A stretch of DNA of 64,000 nucleotides from Lactarius indigo (lineage: Eukaryota; Basidiomycota; Agaricomycetes; Russulales; Russulaceae): NCBI GenBank assembly GCA_025766275.1, contig JAFKAC010000047.1:248001-312000 (forward strand), in the 5' to 3' direction. Shown here in pieces: positions 10,482-20,865 of the stretch (positions are counted from its first letter, which is position 1; every line of letters starts with the position of its first letter). Below the pieces are notes generated by a model that saw nothing but the letters and a program-made list of their open reading frames with translations, was not told the origin of the DNA and ran no database searches. A program made the translations under genes and the position numbers.

Positions 10482-13453
10482 ATGTCTCTAACTGATATTG
10501 ATATTGATTCTGGTGTCTTGCATTCTGTTGTTGAGCATGTATTTTTGCCCCCGAAGCTCCCCCAAGGGGCTCCAGCAGAAGGAGCTGAACTCGAGACGAA
10601 TATAGCAATGTGCCACATCCTCATACACGCTGCAGCAGCTTTCCACCAGTACCTCCCATCCTCCCAGGAACCCGTGTGGACCCGTGTGCAGAAGATGATG
10701 AGATCCATCCACCAGTCTACAAGGGCTCCGCTGATAGAAGCGGAACTCGAAGGCATCTTATCAGATCTTGCCGTCGGAGGTGGGCCTGATTACCACTCGC
10801 ATGTCGCATCGCTATTTACCTTCGCTTTCAGATATATTTGTAATGCACGTTCGAGCTCAGAACGCTGCTGTTATAGTTCGCGTGCTTATCGATCACGTTC
10901 GATTCGAGATCTTCGAGGTCTCCCCGCAAGCCAGCGTCGTGATGTCCACCAGCGGAAAGCTCCTTTGCTCCTATCCCGGACCTGCAGTCCAGGTCTCCCC
11001 TGAGATCTTTGCGGACACATACTTTCTTCCGGAGCTCGCCTCATTTCTCATTCAAATGGACATCGATGTGTTGGATTCCACTGCGACTACCACGAAAGCG
11101 GGATCTACTGTACGGGAAGTCCGCGAGAGCGCTCACCCACGATATATATCCGAACTTTTAGTGGGTATTCTAAGAGGCTTTGGTCGACCTGCCTCTGTAG
11201 ATCGTATCACGAAACGGATAGCGGATGAGGTGGTTTGGAAAGACGCTTACAAACCGTGGCGCCGATCTCCTTTGTGGCTGGTCATCAAGGTGGCCCTGCA
11301 AACATCCCTGGATCGTGACGTGTACAAGACGTTTATGCTCTTTTTCCATGCCTACCTCCTCCGAGTCTGCACCCAAAGGAACTTTCCGAGCGAGACGCTT
11401 CACGTGATGAGGGCCAAGATGGCGCGACGTCTCTCAAAGATCGGCCCTGCTGTTTCGGACGACGTCTATCAAGTTGTACACGACACGGCAAAGGGGACCG
11501 AGGAGCTTCTTCAGAATCGATGGACAAGTTTCCAGAAAAGCCAAATGACTTCACCGTCGTGGGACCCCGATAAGCTGGACTCCATCAGGGATACCGCGAT
11601 CACTCTCAACAATTCACGCTCATACATCATGAAAGCACTTGATCCATCGTCTCACAGCTACTCGCCGAAGCCATTTAGCCCTTCTCACCAGCCGCGTCTC
11701 GCTGATACGTCCGAATTTCGTCGCTTTTCAGGCGGCCGACTCCAGAAGGCTGTCGCCAACGATAAGCGCATTGCTCTCGCGGACTTTGAGCTGTCTGTCG
11801 AAAGATATCTGGATTTTTGGGTCGATTCATTTCCGCATGGCGACGACCCTCCGGATATAATTGCGTCCTGTGTCGAACAGTATTTCGACAGCGCTCGGAG
11901 TATCTACGGAGCCAATCCCGAGGAGAACTCCGTTATGATTTTGACCATCCTGGACCTTTGGAAAGCACTGGATACCTTGACCATCCGACTGTGCCCCCTC
12001 TTGAGGTCTTATCCACCGGAAATTCCTCGAGATTTCCTCCATCCCCTACTCCTCCATCGTTCCGGCTCCCTGCGACGTTCCAAACTCATCGAGGAGTATA
12101 TTCTGCAGCGGCACGAGGAGGCCTCTTGCGCGACGTCCATTTTCTCCGACAGTGCCGTTGAGGAGTCGTTTGCTGTGCAGTATTACCTTGATTCTCCAAA
12201 GTTACAACAACTCTACACCGATATCGACCAACATGCTCAGCGGGAGCAAAAGGAAAAGCGGGCAGAGCTGAGAGCTTTGAACAAGGAGTGGGAGTCACTG
12301 AAGGCCGCTGCATCAGAAATGGAACACGCCGACCACTTCTGGGGGGGGCGACGTCGCTGTACGAAATGTCAAACGGAAAAAGAGGCTGATGGGCTGGAGA
12401 TCAGCGTCCATGAATGGCCACTCCCACAAGAAACACTACGAGCACAGCTCGTAGTTTTCGAGCTTTCCCCGCCACGTGCGTTTTCCACATGGCGGGAGAT
12501 AACCTACAAGATTATCTGCGACATCGGGGTGCCCAACGCTACTGCCGTTAAACCCAAGCTTCTTTTAGGCGACTACTCTGGTCTAAGACATTGGGGAGTA
12601 TGTCACGATTACCATCGAATCACGATTGCGTCCACCACAAAATCGTTTTCCGACCAAACCCATTACAAGAGCGCTCAAATTCCCGCTGATGTCTCTGACG
12701 TTTTACTCAATAATGGGCTGTCGTTCAAGTTGTTTGACCGTACCAGTGCATCCTGGGCTGCGGGTCCTTTCGCATCTACCATTGCAGACACATGTACACC
12801 CCCTATCCCCACATCGACCCCTTACAGCAAACTCCATTCCTTCGTGTCTGGAACGCATCATACTTCGAACGAGATAATCGCTGCTCAGGCTGACTGCCCC
12901 CCGAAACTGAGCCTTCATGAATATATGGCGTTTGCCGGGCTGCGCAGCGGGCCACGCTTGCAATGGTTGAACATACTACGGGAGATACCATCTCCCTCGC
13001 TTTCGTTTCGCTGTGAGGAGGTGCACACGTTGATTACGCAGGCGGCGTGGCAACTTGGCCCCTTGTCGGACGGTGTACGCGAATGGCACATCGATCCTGG
13101 CTACCCCAGCTTTAGAAAGACGCTCCTAGAAGAACTCAAGGCCCTCCTCCAAAGGGTAAAAGCTAACTGGCTAGAGGAAGTCACCGTCAGGACGATCGGT
13201 ATGTCAGACTCCCCTCTTCGCTACCCACTGCCTCTAATTCAAAAGTCTCTAGCTCTTCTTACTAGTCGGCTCCTTTCTTCTTGTCATGGACCGGATAATC
13301 GTCAAAAAACAAAAGCATACGCATTGCTACGGGAGGTCCGGAGCGTAGCAGATCAGTGGATTGGCGAGCTTTGTTTGAAGCTGGACACAACTAATGACGA
13401 AATATCGCGCACCAATTTGCGTCGACGTCTATGTACACTGGCGGCAACATGTT

Positions 13454-13488
13454 CATCAGGAAAAACCTCCCGCGCTAGCGAGAGATAA
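13454..13488. repeat. Left terminal inverted repeat of Plavaka element
   Basis: 35 bp, perfect reverse complement of 20831-20865; contains the palindrome CGCTAGCG. Confidence 0.92.
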
Positions 13489-13608
13489 TGCCGCGCTAAA
13501 TTAGTTATAATTTGGATAATGCGGGTGGCATACTAGTAATTAATGATAATCACTAGTAATGACAGTAGTTCACATAATCGCTTATGAGATAATATAATGG
13601 AGGGTTCA

Positions 13609-16600
13609 TTACGACAAAAATCTAAGGTAGGTATCTCGGTCACTGAAGGGATTTATATAAAACGTATGACATAACTCAAGTACTGAATAAGTGTTCCAGT
13701 CCTGAGGTATAGTACGATGACTAAAACGAGGAAATAAATGTATGCTAGAAACGATAGAGCTGACCGGAATGATGCTAGCATGCCGGTGGCCATTGTGCAT
13801 CGACCGAGAGACTCTGTACATTAAGTGATTGGCATTGGGCATGGTAGGAATGGTAGAAAACCATTCGACATATGCCAGATGAGTTGGAAGCGCAGCCACT
13901 GCAGTGTCCAATGACGGAAACACCTCTGGGATTGCCCTATATGGTAACTGAAAGACAACACGGACTTGCGCTATTCGGTAGCCTAAGTAGCAATTAGATT
14001 GATCAGGGGCGTCGATATAATTGGAACCTACCACTATTTCCACCTGTGCTATTTTGAGAGCTACTGCGAACAAGAGCAGTGTCAAAGCGTGATGGTATGC
14101 AGCGCCCGCGTGAGTCCTCTTGTTCTGGCCGGACATGAATTGCATCCACTACTTCGGGGTGGCCATCCGACTGGAATTTGATCTTGTGATATGTTGGGAC
14201 TGAGCGGAAAGGAATCAGCGTGTCAGCAGCCAGAGCTCTTAAGTTAGCTGCCGAAGTGTTGGGGTGATTCATCTGAGCGATGAAATCGGCGAGCGCATCC
14301 TGAAATTCGACAGCGCCATACCTCACAGCAAGGACATCAAATGACGTTGCCTTTGTAGATGGGTGTAGCGTCATCTTTATATGCCGTGTGGTGGGCTGTG
14401 GAGGTCCGCTTGGCTGAGAAATTTGCGCGTTCTCCTGGTCGACCCCCTGCCGCTGTCTAACGAAGGCAATGTACTGTTGCACCTTCTCGCGGCGCTCTAG
14501 CCAGGCAGTCATTTGTTGGTATTCATTCTTGCGGTTTGTCGCACGGTAAGCATCCTTTGTGAAGTCGATGTGAAGGCGCTCCGTTTGCTCCGTATTGTAA
14601 TTGTCTGTGGTACCGAATAGCGTGATCGAAGATGAGTAATGAATGAGACTGTGTACCTTTGGAATGTTGAAGTGATCGCGAATGCCCAGATCAACGAAAA
14701 TAGATTTATTACTGTGGAAGTTAGCCAGGGAATCGTCAAGGCGGCGCAGAGTTTCAGTTGTTTGAGAAGGAAGCTGAGCGAGATATAGGAAATCGAGTAG
14801 TGCGCGTGTAGTTCGGATTAGCCGCAAAGGTGCTTGTCCGGAGGGAAGAGGGTGGTCAACAGTCAGACCCAGGAGTATTCGGCACAAGTTCTTGTGTTCT
14901 AAGCCTGTGACGCGAGAAAGACCTGATATACCCTTTGCGAATGTGGCGATATGATGATTAGGAGGCAATGATCGACAGCGTGCATCAATTGTGACTGGTC
15001 CGAATGCGCTTCTCAGCCACGCCATCAGGTGCTTCATGACGCCCTGCAGCAGCTGATGCAGGATATCTGGCGTGATGGAGATGAATATATTAGAGAGTGC
15101 GAAAGATTCCCAAAATGGATGGAATACGGGCTTAAGGCCCACTTCACGACAAGCCGCGTGGAATGTGCGGACCTCCTCATCCGCCAAGAGATATGTGTCG
15201 ATGGCTTCATTGTAGCTGCGTGGAGGGAACCTAGCGTATTCACCTAGTCTGTCAAGAGTGACTGTACACTTTGGACAACGGCCATTGTATGTGCACGTTA
15301 CCAATGCCTGTTCGGGATAGTCGCCAACAAAGATGGCGAATATGGGATGGCACCGGCGCCAAATCCCATCCCCACTCATCATCGCGATACCGCTTTCACT
15401 GTAGCGCGTGGCCGGGACTAGTAGTTTACGCATGCAAGAGTGAAATAGATTTGCTAGAGCGCGGCGGCGAGCTGCCTGATTAGTGATCCATTCTAGCTTG
15501 GTGGTTGGAATGTAGCCAATCAATAGCTGGGCGTGACGTGACGGCTTGCGACGAATGGCTTTTGGAATGTTGCCGATGGTGAGGTAGACGGGATATGCGG
15601 CTTTCCCTCGGAAAAGGGTCAACTGCGTCTTGTCGGAGGACAGTATCAGTGGGACCACAGTTGCACCAGGCTGTTGCGATTCGAGGGACGTCTGTTGCCA
15701 CGATGCGTAAGTATTTGCATTCATTCGAGAAAGTGTGCGCACCTGTACTGCCCACCACCAGTCTCCCGTATGCATTTCGCTGTAGATGCGGCACGTGCGC
15801 TCGGGATCGGCATAGTGGCGCTCTGGCGCAAATGCTAACTCATGCGCAAATTCGGGGTCACCGTAAAGGGACCGAATACATTGCATTACATCCCGGAAAT
15901 AAAAAGACAGTCTTTCACCTCCAACGGTAAAGTCCTCGCACTCGAATGGTGGTCGGCCAGGTAAAGTGTCAATGATGCGATCAAGCTCTTTAGCAGATCT
16001 AAACGAAAGTCCTAACCGGTCGGAAACCTTCCTTGACGTGTCAGTGTAAATGTGAATTGAATAGGGCGGTGTTCATACCTCGGGAATTTGAAGCAGCCCT
16101 GTCAGAGCTGACGATGTCGGCCCGCGCGTCTTAGCCCAAAGCGCAATCTCCCAATCACACTGGGAGTGAAAGGGAGCCCAGACTGAGGTATTGAGTGCAT
16201 CTTCACGGGACCGATAGTCTGATTGACCGCGAAACGGATCAGGCATTGGGGTGCCTGGGACACCATGCGGAAAGCTGTCGACGATCACTTGAGCCTGACT
16301 GCCAGTAGTGTTGCTGTCGCCGCTGTCACGTATGGGTGAATTTGGTGGTGGAGTTGATGGCCGCAGAGTTTCAGATGAGGGTGGAACCGATGATTGCACC
16401 CCGCTAGCGTGTTCTTGATCAGCGTCAACTGTAGCGCCGATGTCTTGAACTAGTGCTTCCCAGATGTCGGCGTCCATAGCATCTGCGGTATCCGCCGCGT
16501 CGGCACCTGCAGTATCGGCATCCACAAAGCTGCCATCGTCCGTGACATCCATCGCTCGGGTAGTGTCGGCGTCATGCGTGGCGTGAACGGCATGCAGAGT

Positions 16601-16870
16601 ATCTGAAGCACACATGAGTGGATACCGTCATGCACATGGTTGGACGATACCTATATTGTGCTCATCACCAGTGTCACCTTGTACGCTCTGTGGTGCTGGA
16701 GTTGAAGCGGACAACCGCAGAGAACTGGCCGTCTGAAACGTCGATGGTGTTTGTAACGCTGCATGCACGATACGGCAGTGTGTACGCTGAGATCTGCTAA
16801 GGTGTTGAGACAAACCGCGCGGGTTGAAAACCTTCTTGCACCCAGGACAATGGACTTGTACAGTATTCAT
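13609..16870 (-). CDS. Plavaka transposase
   Basis: Four exons, 16870-16651, 16602-16079, 16027-14032 and 13982-13609, join in frame to 1037 aa; introns are 48-51 nt. The N-terminus carries a zinc-finger-like CPGCKKVF...H...HC motif (C8, C11, H23, H31/C32), usual for Plavaka proteins. An acidic, low-complexity linker follows. The conserved body includes YFRDVMQCIRSLYGDPEF, HTGDWWWAVQ, LSSDKTQLTLFRGKAAYP, GDGIWRRCHPIFA, CTYNGRCPKC, DILHQLLQGVMKHL and the C-terminal RIAQVRVVFQLP and LAYVEWFS blocks. Length and order match full-length family members and no frame break was seen, so this copy is probably competent. It is transcribed away from the DUF6532-like gene; both would share the repeat-filled control region at 16.9-18.1 kb. 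Confidence 0.93.
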
Positions 16871-17840
16871 GGTTTGAGGTAAGAGCAGACGACCCTGCTT
16901 AAGAAGCCCGTCAAGCGGGCACCACGTGCGAGATGGACAAAATAAAGTTTCAGTGAATCAGTAAGCTTGAGTGCCTGAGCGGGCACCACGTACGAGAAGG
17001 AAGTGAGTCGAAGCATCGAGACCAAAACCGAATCAAGCGAACGCTGCAACTTCGTGGTAATAAGTACAGACCAGCAAGCTTAGATGGCCAAGCAGCCACC
17101 ACGTGCGAGAAGGAATCGCGTTGAAGCATCAAGATCGGAACCGAATTGAGCAAATGCTGCAACTTCACGGTAATGAGCAATAGAGTTTCAGTGAACCAGC
17201 AAACTGAATGATCAAGCGGGCACCACGTACGAGAAGAAAGCGTGTTGAAGCATCGAGATCAAAACCGAATCGAGCGAACGCCGCAACTTCACGATAATAA
17301 GCACGGACCAACGAGCTTAGATGGCCAAGCAGCCACCACGTGTGAGAAGGAATCGCGTTGAAGCATCAAGATCGGAACCGAATTGAGCAAATGCTGCAAC
17401 TTCGCGGTAATGAGCAATAGAGTTTCAGTGAACCACAAAACTGAATGATCAAGCGGGCACCACGTACGAGAAGAAAGCGTGTTGAAGCATCGAGATCAAA
17501 ACCAAATCGAGCGAACGCCGCAACTTCACGATAATAAGCACGGACCAGCGAGCTTAGATGGCCAAGCAGCCACCACGTGCGAGAAGGAATCGCGTCGAAG
17601 CATCAAGATCGGAACCGAATTGAGCGAATGCTGCAACTTCGCGGTAATGAGCAATAGAGTTTCAGTGAACCACGAAACTGAATGATCAAGCGGGCACCAC
17701 GTACGGGAAGGAAGTGTGTCGACGTATCGAGATCAGAACCGAACCGAGCGAATGCTGCAATGGCCAAGCGGACACCACGTGCGAGAAGGAAGCGCGTCAA
17801 AGCATCGAGATCGGAACAACTGGGTGAATGCTACAAGGTA
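16871..17840. repeat. Alternating tandem repeat array (about 113 + 123 bp units)
   Basis: Anchored on CACCACGTRCGAGAAG, which recurs at about 16920, 16985, 17098, 17221, 17335, 17459, 17571, 17695 and 17774. Two unit types alternate: one has CACGTACGAG and is followed by 'GCATCGAGATCAAAACCGAA', the other has CACGTGCGAG and 'GCATCAAGATCGGAACCGAA'. Together they form a higher-order period of about 237 bp. The array lies between the divergent starts of the transposase and DUF6532-like gene. The CACGTG units contain an E-box core. Confidence 0.85.
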
Positions 17841-17973
17841 AAAGCTTTAGTGAACCAGCAAGCTTGGATGGCAGACGACGGCTCAGATTCTTTTAGTTAG
17901 CGCGAAACGTTTTGGGCTGTAAACAGAGGGCGGCGTACAGACAACACTTTTAGTTAGTGCAATAGTATTTGGA

Positions 17974-17981
17974 TATAAAAG
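17974..17981 (+). promoter_or_regulatory. TATA box of the DUF6532-like gene
   Basis: TATAAAAG, 111 nt upstream of the start codon at 18092 and just after the tandem-repeat array. Spacing fits a fungal core promoter with a short leader. Confidence 0.6.
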
Positions 17982-18091
17982 ACCCACATACCGTCGTCCT
18001 GAATCCCCATCCCCATTCCTGTCGTTACTGGACTCATTAAGTCTCTTATTTACCTTCGCTTTCAGTCTTGTCGTTATCTTGTGCTTCGTAA

Positions 18092-20346
18092 ATGGCCCCA
18101 AGCACCCGCCGTTCGCGCCACATTGCAGCCAATATCCAAGCTGCACTCTCCCAGACAAACGGCGCAGCCAGTGAAAATGCTCTTGATTTACCGAGTCCAG
18201 ATCTTGCATCTATATCGACTCAACGTGCCGCAGGAAACCAGAACAACCCCAATTTGTCTGGTGTCCGCGCAAGTAAGTCTAAAACTTCACAGGGTCAGGC
18301 CGATCGCTCACGATAACAAGAACACGGGAAACGTACCTTCGTTTCAACCGATACTGCCCCATCTCCAGCCCCTGTTCCGACCGAAACATTCCAAGGAATA
18401 CCCTCAAAGCAAACGCGAGTCACCGGTAAGTGGTTGATGGAAATACAGAAAGAGAAAGCTCACCATAGAACCAAGGGCCTTCCGATGTCCGTCCGATGCC
18501 ACTCCAGTTGCCTAGCGGGGGAGAAACCATAGGTGCGCCAGCAAGCGATAGCGTTGTGAAGGCCAAGGGCACGCGACTTGGGTTGAAACGCAGTGATTAC
18601 TAATCATGTTTGGCCTACCAAACAATCAACAAACTTACGAAAATTTTCAGCGTCGTCTTTTTACCCTGGCCGCCGCGGTGACAATACCCACCCTCTTGCG
18701 TCTCTTCAAGTCAACTCCAGCAACCATTTTGCTCACGACTACGATTTCAATGAAGACGACATCGAAAATGAAGACAACTGGTTGGAAGACGAAGAAGTAG
18801 TCAACGTCACTCGCAAAGTCTCAGCAAAGACCTCTGAGGTCACCGCAACAGAGGTAAGTCCGCAACACCCTTGAACACATCCAAGCTGATAACTACTTTT
18901 TCAGAGGCCCTCCTGGCTGGGGGCAGATGTCACTCCACCCGGAACCATGGAGATTCCCAGCAGGAACGTGCTGGATGCCGACGCGTCTAGTAGTCCAATG
19001 GACCATGGGTCTGCGGCGTCCACTCCCCGCTCCAGGACGCTGTCAGAGCTTGGAGCACCCAATACCGAGCTATCAGGTGAGTAACGTTACCCTCACCGAA
19101 CATCTGTCGTGGGCTGACATATTAATCAGCCAGCGCAACTATGTTGCAGACGGAGGCGACAACCGAGTCCTCTGGGGCCGCATGGCCCGCTGATACGGAC
19201 CTATTGCCCCCTGGTGCGAATAAACTTATGCTGACCAACCAAAACCCGCTAGTCCGCAACGTGGTTCAAGAGGCGATCGAGAACTTGCGAGCGTCACTCA
19301 TGTTTAATCACTCATTCCCGACTGCACCTGTCGCGTTCACTTTCACCAAGGAGAGCCTCATCACTGCTGCTGAGAAATATAAACCTGGTGCCGCACACAT
19401 ACAACGCCGACTCCAGCAAGATGGAGAGTACCTAGCGAAGATAGTTCCACTGGTAAGTTTTATTAATGTTGTGGTGGTTCCCGTGGAGGCGGCAGTGATG
19501 GCTTGCAGTTACGTGTCGCCGTACGCTTGGGGACGGGGACAGGTTGGCGCGCGAACGGTTCGGCGTGGTGGTGTGTGATGGCTTTACTGACACTGTGACA
19601 GGTACGCGTTCGCGTCCCACTTATGCGGAGCGAAATCAAGGAACGTTGCAATGCTTATTGTGTACCTGCACTGGTTTCTATTGGGTCGGCAAGCAACATC
19701 GCTCAGGTAGTTCGTCTGCAAGTCTCTAATTTCAACTACACATTTCCGACAAAGGTAAGCGTAAAATGGCGGTGCTGATGTGATTCTGACCTTTTGTCAG
19801 AGAGGCCTTTTCGTCGGAACTCCCTTGCGTACACACCCTTACCGCAATGAATGCATCATTTCAGTCATACGGGACCTTTTTTTTACTGGCGGGATGTCAT
19901 CTTTTGCGTCACACTTTGCTCACCTTTTCCCAGAACATCAAGGACATGATGGGGTGTCAACTCGTGAAGTCCCTGTGCCCATGGTCGCATTGGTTGCAAC
20001 TGCGGTAAGTTGATACAATACTATCAAGTCACATACTAACTCTATTGATTAGATGTATGCCACACTCCACGAGTGGCGTACTGGCAAACAACAGGGGACT
20101 GAATTCTCTGCCAACACCTATTTGGATGTGTACTGCTGCAATGCCAATACACTTAACTTTATCCTGAACCAACGGCCAAATGCATATCATGTGATGATGG
20201 CTGATATATATACCCAAGCCAGGTGAGTCGCTGCTTTCATTGAATGATTGCAGCTCTGACTAGGTTGCCACAGCTCCGACTCTGAACATGATGGTCTGCC
20301 TGGAGCTGTAATTGCCGATCTTGATCTCGATGACCTTGAAGGCTGA
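18092..20346 (+). CDS. Plavaka accessory protein, DUF6532-like
   Basis: Ten exons (18092-18272, 18321-18425, 18476-18592, 18651-18853, 18905-19076, 19130-19452, 19602-19754, 19801-20004, 20053-20222, 20274-20346) join in frame to 566 aa. The first 260 residues are low complexity with an acidic patch (EDDIENEDNWLEDEE). The C-terminal 300 residues resemble the DUF6532 domain found in many Agaricomycete proteins: LVRNVVQEAIENLRASLMF, RSEIKERCNAY, then RGLFVGTPLRTHPYRNECII, VPMVALVATAMYATLHEW and FSANTYLDVY. Function is unknown; these genes often travel with Plavaka elements, so a regulatory or accessory role in transposition is an inference. The small exons 2-4 are the least certain splice choices. 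It is intact, like the transposase. Confidence 0.8.
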
Positions 20347-20830
20347 GCACCGAACGTACACCAGCGGTTTCAACAAACCATCCACTGGAAAGTTATGCCA
20401 ACTGAACGCACTGTCGGTTTGCCATGTTTACTACAATAATTAACACTACTAACACACTTTTAACAGTCAACAGTGGTTTCAAAATACCCCGTGATTCCTG
20501 TCTTTTCTCACTATTTTTCTCCGCTCATTTCTTGTCCGCTCGCATGTGTAGCGTGTCCGTTCTTTACATTATCATCACATTATCATCACATTATTTAATT
20601 TGAATAATCCGTGAATTTGAATGATCCGTGAATTTGAATCACATTTGGATGCTTGATAATCGTGATAATCCAAAGATTGATTATTGATATTTTATTCGAA
20701 AATACCTCCCATTATCCAGGATTATCACGAATTATCACGAGGATTATCAATAAATTATGGGGGGGCAACATAACGCAAGATAACCGAGGTAATTCGATAA
20801 TTTCAATAATTTATCGCAATTATCGATAAT
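20347..20830. repeat. Right subterminal repeat region of Plavaka element
   Basis: AT-rich, with many copies of ATTATCA and its complement, including tandem CACATTATCAT (about 20570-20597), twice CCGTGAATTTGAAT (20610-20640) and palindromic GATAATCGTGATAATC. Such clusters next to the inverted repeat are typical transposase-binding regions; here that role is inferred. The left subterminal side (13490-13610) holds fewer similar motifs. Confidence 0.6.
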
Positions 20831-20865
20831 TTATCTCTCGCTAGCGCGGGAGGTTTTTCCTGATG
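20831..20865. repeat. Right terminal inverted repeat of Plavaka element
   Basis: 35 bp, perfect reverse complement of the left end; the giant gene resumes in frame immediately after with STYDVCPEHVPW. Confidence 0.92.

Larger units (their letters stand above)
13454..20865. mobile_element. Plavaka-type DNA transposon (7.4 kb) inside giant gene copy A
   Basis: Bounded by 35-bp perfect terminal inverted repeats starting CATCAGGAAAAACCTCCCGC. Comparison with copy B, which is continuous here, proves the insertion: copy B reads ACATGTCTCTCC where copy A has ACATGTT, element, CTTTCTCC. A TT target duplication plus one extra C would restore an in-frame empty site, but the exact duplication is uncertain. 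The element carries two divergently transcribed intact genes (transposase on minus, DUF6532-like on plus) separated by a tandem-repeat array. Plavaka elements are CACTA-like transposons expanded in Agaricomycetes. Confidence 0.92.

Noticed and set aside
12703..12963. Cys-rich minus-strand frame inside giant gene copy A
   Set aside because: Antisense of a conserved exon; no start context or homology pattern.
16871..17840. Could the regular repeat array be a CRISPR array?
   Set aside because: Units are over 110 bp and similar along their full length, with no short repeat separated by unique spacers; eukaryotic context.
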